A stretch of 64,000 bases of DNA from Amphiduros pacificus (taxonomy: Eukaryota > Annelida > Polychaeta > Phyllodocida > Hesionidae), in the NCBI GenBank assembly GCA_949316495.1, contig OX439007.1:12435479-12499478 (forward strand), read 5' to 3'. A program made the position numbers and the translations under genes. How positions within the stretch are numbered: the first letter of the stretch is position 1; each line of letters begins with the position of its first letter. Under the pieces are notes generated by a model. That model made no database searches. It saw only the letters and a program-made list of their open reading frames with translations, and was not told the origin of the DNA. Positions 1-14,000 of the stretch are shown here, in pieces.

Positions 1-2
1 CG

Positions 3-2599
3 TTTAAGTACGCTCAGTGGCAGGCTGACAAGTACAACATGAAGATCAAAGGAATCTACGGCTTTGCTCCAAATATAGGATCAACTCAGAATGCTCTGGA
101 TGAAATACTGGACTCGTGGCAAACCAGGGTGAGTCGCTTCATCTGGGAACCAGGGTCTGAAACAACTAGATGCACTTACCCAGATCATGAACTTAATTAA
201 TAATCAATTTGAAGATTGGGAAGCTGTTTAGATTCAGACTGGGTTATATTGTAGAATAGTGTCGGACTGTTTCATTCCCTTATGAACCTTTTTTGGGTCC
301 ATTTTTTTGTGAGGGGGAGTTTAAAACTCAATCAAGTCAAAAAATGAGTATTTTCAATCATTCACATCGTGGCGGTTTTAGGATTACTTGCTTCTGGTTA
401 TTTTAAGAAAAACACCTAACAAATCCATTGTAAATACTGCAATAGTTGGGATGATATCTGTATTTGTGTGCATATTGGGGTGTTTTTAGATCCCCACCAA
501 CAAGGCTGGGTGCAGTCTGATTCCTGACTGCATGAGGCGGGAGCCCGGAAGTCGCGCTCAGCAAATGTGGGTCGTCGTGGGATGCGTATACGAGTGAGTG
601 CCTCTAACTCTCCTCCTCATAAACATCACTCACCAAATCAAAGTTAAAATATCTTATGACTAAAAATCATGTCTGAAAATAATTAAACTCACTGATGTTA
701 TAGATTTATTTTAAAAAAATGAAAACTATTTTTTTAAATAATGCCAAGAGCATAAAAAGTTCTTTATTTAGTTTCAAATTGTTGATTTGTTTTTATTGCA
801 ATGCTTATATATAATTGAATATAACAAATATATCTAACACCAGATTTGTATATACATAAGTATATTCTTTTCTACAAAGGTTATGTCTCAGAAATAATGC
901 ATTGGATATCATAGAATCTCCATACATAAATAGTGGTCTTCTTAAATTATTACAGAATGCATAGTTATTTGAATTTATTGAACTCACCCCAGACACTGGC
1001 AGTAGATTGTATTGTTTGCAGTAGATTGTTTTGTTTGCAGTAGATTGTATATTGTATGTGGTTGTGATTTGAAGGGATCCGGCATATGCTAGATCAAGGA
1101 GTGGACCAGCCCTGAACATTGAACATAGAAAGTAAAACAATTTAAACAACAGGCAGCATCAGAGACAAGTAAAATGTTATTAAAATACACTCAAACCCTG
1201 TTCTGTTCCCTTCTATAAAATTTAGTACTGTAAGTTACCCAGTAAGTTAAGTTCACAATCCTCGATAGAAGAAAATGATGGAACATGGTGAGCAATGTAC
1301 AAACCCTATCTATTAGATATGTTCAATCTGTGGTTCTAATCAATGATTCCAGTCTTTGATTCCAGTCTATGATTTCAATATTTGATTCAAGTCTATGATC
1401 CAAGTGCCTGCTTTTAGTCTATGTTTCCAGTCTATGATTCCAGTCCATGATTTTAGTCTGTAATTCCCCCCAATGGTCACAGATCATGGGGGTAAAAGAT
1501 GGTCCATTCTATGGTTTTCTAGTTATTGAAACTCCCGTTGATTAAAATAGATAATTCCCCATCGTTAAAACAGTTAGATAAACAAATCGCAACCTTGACA
1601 AGCTCTTTAGACAATTGCCTGAACGCCTTGTACAGATTATCTTAATTCAGGGGAAAGTTGTCGCGGTGACATACTTTTCAGTGTGCAGAGATGTATAATG
1701 ATTTCAATGTAAACGTATGATTCATGCATTTATTTCAGAGACATGTTTTTTCCCGTTAATTGCTTTCATGATGAATACCTTTAATAATTATATCATATAT
1801 TTATATACCTATATAATCATAGTAAAGTCTAGTTAAGCATGCTTTCTGTGTTCTTCCGTGTAGATTTACGGGTCAATACCCAAGAAAGGTTTGTACACAC
1901 GTAACCAAGTCTAAGTGAGCGGGTTAGAAGTTACAGTCGGGCACTTAGCTAATATATTTTTTTCAGTCTGGCAGTCTGAACATATTTTACAAAATCCAAC
2001 TTTTCTAGCTACTTTCAATCATTGTGATATTGCTGGCAATCTACCCATACATTTATACATTCATACAATTTCCATTCCAATCATGTGAATTATAACTTGG
2101 GTTAATTGTTTAAAAAAACCCAGATATATACGTATAAGTGTACACTTTCTGTAAATGTTGGTATTAACTATAAATTATTTTTAAAAAGAATGTACATTAC
2201 CACAACTGCCAGACTGAGAGACCAAAACAAATCAAAACAGTTCCGCAGAAAAAGTATTTTCTGCTGAACTGTGATTAGTGAGAGAAGCACCGCACGTTTG
2301 CTGTCCTGTTATGTAAGATGTTCTGGTGTTATTCCAGGTCTTGGTATTAAGGTAAGAATGCGAGGGATCATATAACAACTATCTGTAGACATTAGATGTT
2401 GCACTGCTCTGCTCTTTTCTGTGATATTATAATTATTTTCTCTTTCAGCATAACACCATGGTCTAATAGCAACTCAAAGAAGCCACTTTGGTTTAGCAAT
2501 TATAACCAGTTTAGGCGATATAATAGGTTGAGTCGGTATAATCGATACCACCATTATGACCGATTCAACCGATCTGGCAGATATAAGCGCACTTTGTAA
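3..2599 (+). CDS. Secreted four-Cys (CAP-like) domain protein, gene 1, 3' part only
   Basis: Three exons are visible: 3-128 (42 codons, phase 0), 490-593 (ends phase 2) and 2449-2599 (stop TAA). Phases agree at each junction and all have AG/GT borders. The first two exons match the second and third exons of the repeat module in the gene at 23163-28741: the IYGFAPNIGSTQNALDEIL segment corresponds to GYFGFSENTGSTQAGIDVIL, and GCSLIPDC to GCSVIPDC. The Cys pattern (C-x5-C followed by a hydrophobic strand and C) resembles the end of CAP/SCP domains. The last exon encodes a 50-residue tail rich in Arg, Tyr and Asn (RYNRLSRYNRYHHYDR) with no cysteine. The 5' part lies outside the window. A further small exon inside the 1.9-kb intron is possible but not required by phase. 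Function unknown; secretion is inferred from the paralogues. Confidence 0.7.
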
Positions 2600-3189
2600 A
2601 ATGATTTATTATTTTATTTGTATTATTCATTTTAATTTTGCAAAGGGTTATGTATCACAGTGGCGTGTATTGTCAATTAATCAATATGGCACTTGCTTGC
2701 TTTTTAACACAGAAATGAATATGAGAATTTATTGGTACAAATAGGGAATTTTATAGTTGTATATGTTGTGAATGAAATTTTCAATGTTATTTATTTGGTA
2801 TGGATTGCAAAATCATACCTAGTATAGCCAATGGTCAATATAGGCCAATATAGTCTATTATATTGTACTTGAGTAAACTTATTGCATGTTGGGTGAGCGA
2901 TAATATCGAAATTTGATGACACGCCATGCAGACACAAAGCGCACCTGCATAATTAATTGTTCATATGCACACACTGATCAAAACGACAAGCATAGCATTA
3001 ATTACCCTCTGGCATAAGCTGCGGAAAAACAGTGCAAAATATTAAGATCCCATTCTTTGTCAGTGTTCATGCATAAAATCTTCGAAACTAATTTCCTTTA
3101 ATTTTTGTGAACCTCAAACCATAATTTTGAGTGTATATGACAGACATAAATCTTTGACGGACTGTGGAATCTGTAAATTTGAATGTGGA
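2600..3189. other. Intergenic, nothing recognised
   Basis: AT-rich sequence after the stop of gene 1. No AATAAA close to the stop and no coding similarity seen. Confidence 0.4.
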
Positions 3190-4130
3190 AGTGAAGATTA
3201 TATAGATAAGTGACGCAATGTGGAAGATTATATAGATAGATGACGTAATGTGGAAGATTATATAGATAGGTGACGTAATGTGGAAGGTAATATAGATAGA
3301 TGATGTAATGTGGAAGATTATATTGATAGATGATGTAATGTGGAAGGTTATATAGATAGGTGACGCAATGTGGAAGGTTATATAGATAGGTGACGTAATG
3401 TGGAAGATTATATAGATAGGTGATGCAATGTGGAAGGTTATATAGATAGATGATGTAATGTGGAAGGTAATATAGATAGATGACGTAATGTGGAAGGTAA
3501 TATAGATAGATAACGTAACGTGGAAGGTAATATAGATAGGTGACGTAATGTGGAAGATTATATTGATAGGTGACGCAATGTGGAAGATTATATAGATAAG
3601 TGACGCAATGTGGAAGATTATATAGATAAGTGACGCAATGTAGGTTATATAGATAGGTGACGCAATGTGGAAGATTATATAGATAGGTGACGCAATGTGG
3701 AAGGTTATATAGATAGATGATGTAATGTGGAAGGTTATATAGATAGGTGACGCAATTATATAGATAGATGATGTAATGTGGAAGGTTATATAGATAGGTG
3801 ACGCAATGTGGAAGGTTATATAGATAGATGATGTAATGTGGAGATCATATAGATAGGTGACGCAATGTGGAAGATTATATAGATAGGTGACGCAATGTGG
3901 AAGATTATATAGATAGGTGACGCAATGTGGAAGATTATATAGATAGATGACGTAATGTGGAAGGTAATATAGATAGATGACGCAATGTGGAATATTATAT
4001 AGATAGGTGACGCAATGTGGAAGATCATATAGATAGGTGACGCAATGTGGAAGATTATATAGATAGATGACGCAATGTAAAAGATTTTATGGAAAGGTGA
4101 CACAATGCGGAAGATTATATAGGTAGATAA
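3190..4130. repeat. Minisatellite, 30-bp unit, about 31 copies
   Basis: Head-to-tail copies of a unit containing GATAGGTGACGCAATGTGGA and a TTATATA segment. Variants alternate GGTGACGCAATG with GATGATGTAATG or GATGACGTAATG. A few units are shortened, for example near 3640 and 3750. The open frame this gives on the minus strand (IYIIFHIASP repeats) is a by-product of a unit length divisible by three, not a gene. Confidence 0.9.
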
Positions 4131-5160
4131 CAGAAATCTGAAAATCTGAAAAACATATAAATTATTGACAGTTTGTTTAAACTATATATATAAGAGAGTT
4201 ACTAAAATGTGAAACTAACCTGAGGTCAAAATTGACTAAATAATGAAAAGGTGAAATGTGTGTGTACTCATTATATCTTTGGTAAACGTTTTTGTCTATT
4301 CCATAGTACATGTCACAATACAGAGACTGGTTTGGCATGCTTCGTATAACTACACACCAGCACTAGATATGCATTACGCGAACTGTACCATTAAATTAAT
4401 ACAGTCAAAGATTTTTTTTTTAAATTACTGTGTTAGAAGAAAGTAATGCAATCAACAGAACATAAATTCTCTTGTATTTAAGCTTAGATATTTACAATTG
4501 TTTATCCTATATGCATAAATATTGTACAGTGTAGTTAAAATGTAATTCTTTCTTTATCATGCTTTTGGAATATGCAGTATATATTCGTATCTAATGGCAG
4601 CATTTTGATTTTGTAAATATGATTGTTGTTTTATGTATTTCTCGTTCCATAATACTAGTTTAATAATAGTGAAATATATTTTCTGTTTTAGGAAAAAGTA
4701 AAGCCTAACGCCCAGGCATTCTATAAACTCTAGCCTTAAATAGTACAGTCACGTGATATGGATGACGTCATCATGGCGCATGCGTGCCCAAACTCCAGTT
4801 AGGATAGTCAACATGTTGTCAACATTTATGTTATGCATTTTGACATCTGATACATCATTCAATATAGACAAATCCCAGGCAATAATGGCTAAAGAAAGTG
4901 AATGTAACTCAACAGACGACATTCAAGCCAGAACACAGAACAGAACAGGAAATAGTTCATACTTATGCATGGACAATATCTACACTCAGATTAACAACAG
5001 ATTATGACCCTGGATTATAGTGATATAGGTAACAGTAAGATTTAAATGTTATGATACATGTTCATGAAAGGTATGTCCAAGGCACAAAACAATACCGATA
5101 GTTTAACTATCAACTACCAAATAGCAATATATGCCACACTGTAAATCCAGTCTAGCAGCT
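4131..5160. other. Intergenic between two minisatellites
   Basis: No feature recognised. An 84-codon open frame at 4753-5007 (+) has an initiating context and a short hydrophobic stretch (MLSTFMLCILT) but no family match that I can see. It may be chance. Confidence 0.3.
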
Positions 5161-5164
5161 TTCA

Positions 5165-5872
5165 GTATTTCAGATTTTGTGAATGCCGGCTATCTGCCTT
5201 CAGTATTTCACATTGTGAATATAGGCTAGCTGCTCTCAGTATTTCACATTGTGAACACAGGCTAGCTGCTGCCTTGAGTATTTCACATTGTGAATATAGG
5301 CTAGCTGCCTTCAGTATTTCACATTGTGAGTGCAGGCTAACTGCCTTCAGTATTTCACATTGTGAATATAGGCTAGCTGCCTCCAGTATTTTACATTGTG
5401 AGTGCAGGCTAGCTGACTCCAGTATTTTACATTGTGAATATAGGCTAGCTGCCTTCAGTATTTCACATTGTGAATACGGGCAAGCTGCCTTCAGTATTTC
5501 ACATTGTGAATACAGGCTAGCTGCCTTCAGTATTTCACATTGTGAATACCGGCTAGCTGCCTTCAGCATTTCACATTGTGAATACAGGCTAGCTGCCTTC
5601 AGTATTTCACATTATGAGTGCAGGCTAGCTGCCTTCAGTATTTCACATTGTGAGTGCAGGCTAGCTGCCTTCAGTATTTCACATTGTGAATACAGGCTAG
5701 CTGCCTTCAGTATTTCACATGGTGAATACCGGCTGTCTGCCTTCAGTATTTCACATTGTGAATACAGGCTAGCTGCCTTCAGTATTTCACATTGTGAATA
5801 CAGGCTAGCTGCCTCCAGTATTTCACATTGTGAATACAGGCTAGCTGCCTTCAGTATACCTTTTTGGTGAAT
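5165..5872. repeat. Minisatellite, 36-bp unit, about 19 copies
   Basis: Tandem copies with the core GTATTTCACATTGTGAATAC followed by AGGCTAGCTGCCTTCA. The unit length is divisible by three, so long frames stay open on both strands (ISHCEYRLAAF on +, AASLYSQCEILK on -). Both are shadows of the repeat. Confidence 0.9.
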
Positions 5873-8800
5873 ATATGTTAGTTACCTTCACTATTCCATA
5901 TATTTGGCTACGTTAAGTCAATATCCTTATGTTTATCGTGAGTAGTATCCCCTCCTACCTTAGTGTTATCTTAAAACCAAACATTTTGACTACAGACCTT
6001 TTACCTATTGCATTCTACATTTGATGTTTACCCCCAGATCAGCATTAATGAAATAGCAATCTGTACTGTTAAGTTCAAAGTGTCTAAACTCAGGCAAAGA
6101 ATGAACAATACCAATCGAATAACCGCCAATATATTTGTTATAATGCAGTATTAATTAGGTACAATTTGTTGAAGCATAATATGGTCTTTCAGATTTTCCA
6201 TAATTTTATGAAAACATTTGTCACCTTATAATAATGTTTAAGTAACCACCTGGAATGTAGAACTAATGTATAACAGAGTGATTGTAAGGTTCCAGAAAAG
6301 AACAATGTTCAATATTTCACTAAGGTGCTATAATATATTGCAAGGACATGTTAGACCAGCTTATAATTTATTTTATCCAGCCAGGATTGTGTTTTGCATG
6401 GTGTATATGTATTCTCAACTTGTATGTCCTGATGATGTTTGAGCATGTTAATAATATGATGTCTGATTATGGTGTACAAGAATCGGATGGACACAGTTAT
6501 TCCCAAAATATAGTTTTTTTATTGTAGCTTAGATATACCGGTCTGAACTGGTCTGAGACATAGTATTATGTCTCTAATGGACGTATATATATTAGTAAAA
6601 GTCTGAATATGAATTCTGACATTCACACTCACCGTAGCGTTAAGTATTTCAAGTCAATAGTAGTTATTGTAATTATTATTTTGAAATGTAGGATCAACAT
6701 TAAGAATGACCCGATGTCGCTTATGTTTTGAAGACTGTGATCATGTAGTTTGTATCCATGACACGTTATTCCATGAAGAGAAAATACCAAACTTTGACAA
6801 TAAAATCTTTGGTATGGATTCAGCGCGGGAGATTAAAAACTGAATAGGAGAAAACGGCAAGTGCATTCGCACGTATTGTGGTCATTTGTTATACTGGTAG
6901 CCGGCTTTGAAACTAGAAACATGGCGGCCTTCAGTTGGTTGAGATATGTCTTAAGGGGCCTAACACGGTAATGAGTAGTTTGTGCAGGTTGTTGGAAAGT
7001 TAGGCTTGGTTTAGATGATAACAGATCCTCTCACACTGTACATAGATCTTAATTTCTGACCCATTTTTAAATTTTATTTTGGAAGTTGTCAAATAATCAT
7101 CTTAGATGTTTTGGCAAAGATAGAGTTTTATTATAACATAGAATATAGTACCTTGCTATAAGATTATATAATATCCAGATATAACAATATAAAACCTAAA
7201 TTCAAATTAAATCTAATTGTTAATTTTATATGGAAGGCATGCAGGCTTTTCCGTCTTAAATCCGAGTTTGAACTCTTCTATGTGATAAGGAACCAAACCT
7301 ATTTTCTAATAGAAGATTAATCAGGTATTGAGGACAGACATGTAGAGTAAAAAAAAGCTTGTTATAATTGAAATGGAAATAAAATAACACATAAAATGAC
7401 TTTGTTTTTTGTATCCTTTTTTATTCTTTTTTACATATTTAAAAGATAACCCATTAGGACTTTAAATGATCAAATTTATTCAGCAGAGCAAATGTTCATA
7501 GAGATACAGTAACAATCTGCCTCTTGTCCAATATATCCCCGGGATTTCTTATCTGAGGAAAACTTTAGAATTCAAGAAACTACATTTATGTTGATGGACG
7601 GCTATCTTAAAAAAGAGATACAAAGATTTGCAGATATCAGTGCAGGCAAACACAGGTCTGTTTCATTTCATTTCCCAATGATCCTCATTCCGCGCATGCC
7701 CAGTATACAAGTTTCATACAATCACCTAAAAAGCCTCATTGTGATGTCATAATATTCATTCTGAGCATGCCCAGTTTGGACTCAAAAGTACATGTTTAAA
7801 AAAAATAAGAATAACTTCATTATATTACGTTATTCTGGCATAAACGTCACATGAGATTCAACCATTTAGAATAATGGTGTCAGAACAGCAGCGAAATATC
7901 TCTTCGCAGAAATATTTAGCCATCTCATCTCCTTCATCATGTTCTTAGAATTTTAAAGACGCATGTTGTCACAAAATGCTTCAAATTTAATAAGATAATT
8001 TGTTGTGCTCATAAGTTATGATGAAGGTCAAAAAGATTTCCCTTTATCTAAAGATATGAAAGTTTTGAGTGATCCACAATGCAGGGTCGATAAAGTCAAG
8101 CAATGCAGTCTATGGTCGCAAGACCCATCTGTAAATTGTATTGCTTTCAGGTTTGATAAATCTAAACCCTCATGGACTGTTTAAAAACGTAGAATCCTTA
8201 AATATTGAGGGGGATATTGTATATTCACATTTTACCGATGTTCCAACATTCCTTGTGTTTCCAACTTCTCTATGCAGTAGGATGAAATGATCGTCTGTCA
8301 CGTGACTCTCTTGAACCGGATGTTACTGGTGCCCCCTCGATGATAAACATTGAGAATATCTTCTGAGAGATACACCACAAGAGATGGAGTGGATCTTGTA
8401 TATATTTATATGTTTGTGGCACTCTCTACCGCTATATAGGAACCATTTGATAGTCTATCACTGTGCAAACAGCTCTACCCCAGCGTTAGCTTAAACAAAA
8501 CTTTCTTATCTGAGATCACACCAAATTAACACTCTGACTGCGCATGTTATAGATTTCCACCAAGAATTTATTTTGATTACTCATAGAGTTATTCAACAAC
8601 ATTTCAAAATATTATAGTTCTGTAGAATAACACGTTGCCAATTTGTGAGACATATTAACCTAGTATCGGGAAAGAATATTCAATTTGGCGTTACAACAAC
8701 TCCTGAAACAAACCTCCAGTTCAATTCAAATCAATTCAGACCTTCTAGTACAGACTCAAATAGAGAATTGTTCTCTGTAAAGAAAGGTGAACCTAAAGTT

Positions 8801-9439
8801 GTCAGTTCAAAAAAGAAAAAAAGAGAACTGTGATTAAAAAGATATTCTATAACATTTCTTTGTTTGTTGTGGAAAATGAAAAACACAGGCCTTACAGGCG
8901 CTTTGTGATTCAAAATATTTATTTACACGCAAATAATTTAAACGATTCTAAGAAGAAACAAGATTGATATATTTGATACCTATTTAAAACGCACAAAAGA
9001 CATTGTAAAAGTGACATGATACATGCAAATATATATTATGTATATTATTGTGAAATAGAATAAACATGCTAAAGAGCGATCAAAATACAATTAAAATAAA
9101 GTGGTTCGCTGTGACTTTCGGTAATTATTCAAAATAATAATAATAATAAAAATCTGAATAAATGGTAGGATAAAAAATCCACCTGTCCTGTTACTATGAC
9201 ATAGTATTAAGACAGGAGAATACAGATCTATCTTCGAATATAAAGTGGCCTTTTGAGGTCAAATACACAAGGTTGTAATATTTTGGTTTTGACCTGGCGT
9301 CGTGTCACAGCTGAGGGGTTAATATTATGTTTAGAGTGTTAGGATAAGGATGAGGGGGGGGTGAAAAGGGTGCTGGAGAATCTTCTCCCCTAAATCTTAG
9401 ATCATCCCATCTCACAGCCAGGGCACCATCTTCTTCGAT
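5873..9439. other. Intergenic, 3.6 kb, mostly featureless
   Basis: AT-rich. The only candidate coding element is the possible first exon at 6921-6967. Short direct repeats at 7685-7790 (GCATGCCCAGT, twice) were noted. No transposon or RNA gene recognised. Confidence 0.3.
6921..6967 (+). CDS. Possible orphan first exon with mitochondrial-type presequence
   Basis: ATG in a good context (GAAACATGGCGGCC) opens 15 codons, MAAFSWLRYVLRGLT, ending at ACG-CG|GTAATGAG, a plausible 5' splice site in phase 2. The sequence has Arg but no acidic residue and alternates hydrophobic and basic residues, as mitochondrial targeting sequences do. No downstream exon was found before the next gene, so the rest is unknown. 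This could be chance or a decayed gene start. Confidence 0.2.
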
Positions 9440-10918
9440 ATGCAGGTCAGTGTCTTATAACTTAGATCCTATTCTCATTATTATAGTCTTTTTATAGGGC
9501 TGAAATTATATAGCAGACCTTTGATTGGAAATTATCAAACCACAGTTCTACTGTATTGTAATGGCAGAGCTCTGAAGACCAGCTACGACTTGGGGTTACT
9601 ACCTATAACTTCAAGTCTTACATGAGATCAAATTATAAATTTAATCCTGAAACTCAATTTTACTCATATGGTGATCATATGGATTTTGGATATAGAGCGC
9701 CAGTATTATCAAATGAATCACTACTACAGGTTGAGAGATGCAATACGTTTAATACATTGAAAAAAAGACCGAAATCATTTTTTCTTTCCATAAATATTTC
9801 TTGTGCCATGACCACAGACTGTCAGCAGTCCTTAATGTCATATAGTTTAATAAAAAATGAGAAATACATACTTCTCAAGAACTCTGCTGGTGTGAGTAAA
9901 ACATGGTGTTTTGAACAATATAATGACCGTTATCTCTCTTGTGTTATTTTCCAGGCGAGATGGTACACTATGTTTACATATGTCATATTATATCCATCAT
10001 GCGCATTCTCTGCAGTATCTTTTGTGGAAATAAGGACATGTTTATCTGTTTAAGCACAAATTTATCTGCCAATATAAATAGTATCTCATATTTAATTTCA
10101 GATTACATTTTCTTTTTGTTTCTACAATCATCATGATAGCAGAATCTCTTGTGTATATCAATTATTCCATAGATATTAGAATTCAAATTTGTATAACTAT
10201 TTGTGTAAAAACATATTCTGGGTTCCTGTTCATTGTTTCCCAGGTAATCTTGATCACGATCGGTATTGATACCATAGAACAACATAATAGCCCACATTCT
10301 GAAGAATATATTGATTAATAGCAATGTATTTTGAATAAAGAAATAAAGAAATAAATAAAGAAATATGAATTGTGAAATTCTTTTTTTTAAATAAATACAT
10401 GAAAAATGGCCCTATATAATACGGTTCATTTATATATAAATTAGCAATTCAGTGACACAACCTTTCATGTTGTCGGAGTGGCGCTTTCAGAAATTTCAAA
10501 GTGTGTGTTGAAATTGTTACGTTAAAGATTATTTTCTTTTACATTTTCCAAGAGGCATGAATTATGTGTTGTCTTTAAATTTCACGTCTTGCAATAATTG
10601 GTATAATTCAAGTTAAATGAAGAGTAAATCTTGTATGATAAAATGGTGATATCATTTCAGGGCTACACATTTGTGCTTGCCATAGTGGTGGCCATCTTGG
10701 GTTGCGCTTCCGCCGGAAGGAGAATTTCTGAAGATGCGCAGGATTTTGCGATAGGCTTGTTCCAAGAGGCAAAGGGTGACCCTAGCATTGTAAGATAAGC
10801 TACATCAGGGCGGATTCTCTGTACAGTATATATTACTCTTTATGCTACATGTGATTTTCAACATTTCCTACTGGTGCTGTGTCATGTTGATGATAGTTTG
10901 TGGCTCGCTGAAAACAGC

Positions 10919-11006
<88 letters not shown>

Positions 11007-14000
11007 CTTCATTTCATGTTCAGATTTAATCTATCTTTATGTCCAAGTATCATGTTGGGCAATTAGATTTAATCCAAAATAATATCTAACACTGAGTTTT
11101 AATACTTATGTATATTGTACGTAGAAATATATATTGAATATTGAGGTTAGAAGTAAAAGATCTAGAACAAATAATGTTATTGGTTATTCTCTCTTTTTAA
11201 CTTGCCTAGCAATGGTCATCTAATGATTACTTGGCGGCGCTAGCTGGGCATTTCACGAAGTGCCCGGATCCCGGAAGGCGCGGTCCTATCGCCATCCCGC
11301 AGAGGTGGGCCGGGCGGGGAGGGGCCATCCACGGGCTTACGGACTACGTGCAGTCCTCGGTCTCGGACTGGGAGTCCGTGGAACAACTCTTTGAGGAAAG
11401 AATCAGGGAGTGGGCAGATACCACCCGGTTTGAGAATGAATTTTTACGGGAGGTATGGATAAGATAATACTTGATTATTACAATCACATGTGATTTTAAG
11501 AATTATGATAATTAAACATCATAAATTGCAGTTAATTACTCAATGGTGACGTTTTGATTTCAATGTAATGCTAAATGTAAAAAGAAAAGAAAAACATGAG
11601 GAGCAATACAGAACCCTAAAAGAGAATTGACTGTTGTATGTTTATGGTGAAATTAACAAATCATGCAGAAAAGGATTCTAGTAATTTTACTAATATTGTG
11701 AGTTTTATTGAAGATCCAGCAAGCCAGACAATTTGGGTGCAGTGTCCGGCCTAATTGCGGCGGACGTCTCATTATTACCTGTCTGTTCACGCGGTGAGTT
11801 CAGTGTTCTCCAACCACCACTCGCCAAGCCCAGATAGGTGATCTGGAGAGGTTTGAGCTTATTGCATTTTCTGTATAATCTCGATTGCATGAGATTTTTA
11901 AATACCCAACTCTTTTAGTGATAATTCATATTTTATGCCATAATTATATCTAAAATGTCCCAAAAAGCTTGATTATTCTTTGGATAACATTAAATAAAGA
12001 AAATATAAATACTTGACATAAGTCGCCAGCTGCAAAAACTGAATCAAACCTGTTTTAATGGTAGTTAAAAGGGGTTCAATTTGGACGTTTAAACGGGTTT
12101 ACCTAAGTTTTTACAGCTGGCGATTTTTTTACTTCACTAGAGCTCTAACAACTCCACCAAACTTTTCTTTAGTTGAAATTGGTAAAGACCTTGGACGTTC
12201 GACTAACCCCTCCAGAACACCTATCTGGGCTTTGCCGATTGGTGATTGGAGAACACTAGTTTTTTTCCAATCACCACTCGCCAAGCCCAGATAGGTGATC
12301 TGGCGAGGATTGTGGAAAATTCAGGGTTTCTAAATGTTTAAATTAAAGAAAAGTTTGGTGGGCTTGATAGAGTTCTCATTTAAACGGGTTCAATTCTGGT
12401 TTAACTCCGTTTAAACGGGTTTTTGCAGCAGGCGACACACGTCAACGGTCTATATTTTCTTTATTTCATGTCAGCCAAAGAATATCCAAGCAGAACTCAG
12501 AACTCAGAACTCAGAAATATTTATTGGCAAAATTTCTACAATTGATGAAATGTCTAGCTCAATATCTAAGAATAACACACACAAACATAAAATCATATTT
12601 AAACACACAATAACACAAAAACATTTGGACAATTTCTGCTACAATTTAAGTTTAAACCTGCCTCCTTTTGACAGTTTTAAGATTCATCCCTGGTGGACAA
12701 TTTGGATTTCACTCTGGTGTCACCTGGTGGTAAACTTTGACTAGATTATTATGAGTTTTGATGTTGATTGCTTTTGTCTTTTGCTTAGAAAATGATTAGA
12801 TTGCTTTTGTCTTTTGCTTAGAAAATGATTAGTTAATCCATTTTATCCCCCAAGGATGATCATGGCAATGTTTGGCACTCTATAATAAGTACCCTTTATA
12901 TTTATGGCAATATTAGCAACATGTAAGACAAAGTGGAAATATAAAAATAAAGATATTTGTCAGTCGAGATTCTCCCTTTGACTTGTTTAAATAAGTTTTA
13001 AGACTAGGAACTTCTGTATTATATATACATTCAGAGATATCTACATTTCTCTGATACATTGCATCACTTTTTTGTGGCTTTTTCTTTTCACAAAACAGTT
13101 TTAATGTGAGTTAGAGAGAGCCTCTTACTTTAATCACCTGGTCGAGGTAGTGGCTCAAATATGAATAGGCTTCATAGTCTTTGCAAGATAAAATAAATAT
13201 AAATGCTTGGTCATCTGACCATTTGGGAAAACCAGGGAATGTTTCTTCTAGTTTATCTACCATTTCTTTGCGAGCTTTATTATATAGATCACATTTCATA
13301 ATAAGATGGAATTCATCCTCCATGATGTTACAGTGTTTACATACTCTTTCTTGTGGTGGGGGATGTTTTTTATTTTTTAAAGTGTATCTGCCCCTTTCAA
13401 TTTCAAGATGATGGGCGCTAATCCTTAATCTGGTTATGTTTCTCCTTTTACGAAAATCAGTATCGAAATCAAGGTAATGCTCGTATTTGAAATCCTTTTT
13501 AAATTTATTATATGTTCGTAATTTATTTCCTTCATTTTTTATGTTTTCATTTTTGTTTCGGGCATTTGCCCATTGGAAATCATAAATGTACTTTAATTGC
13601 TTGTGGATTGTTGTAATTTGTGATATACTTTTCTTAGACTTTCCCTGGTTTTCCCATAGGTGTCTAGCACCCAATCTGTCATTAACAATATCATGTACAT
13701 TTCTTAGCCAGCACCTTTTATTCCCACTCATTAACTCAAGGTTGCAGAGGTATGTATCATAAAGAATTGTGTCTTTTTTATAATCTACAATTCTAAGCCA
13801 ATATTTTAGCATCAATTTAGTGATGTGCAATGAAATGGGGTAACGTCCCAGCTCCCCTCTGGTGCCAATGTTACTTGCTTTTCTGTGTACCCCTAGGATA
13901 GATTTGCAAAATTTAAGGTCAAGCTTTTCATAGCACAATTTGTCATTATTATGTTTGTCATAATTTATGTCAAACATATTAGGGACATCTGGTAAAAATG

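Noticed and set aside
2396-2448. Upstream extension of the gene 1 tail as a separate 67-aa ORF starting at 2396
   Set aside because: The frame before 2449 contains a good polypyrimidine tract and AG acceptor, and the phase fits the preceding exon exactly, so this part is intron.
10842-11066. IYIYIY frames over TA microsatellites (also near 23200, 27850, 31780, 42260)
   Set aside because: A pure dinucleotide repeat has no stops in this frame. No gene evidence.
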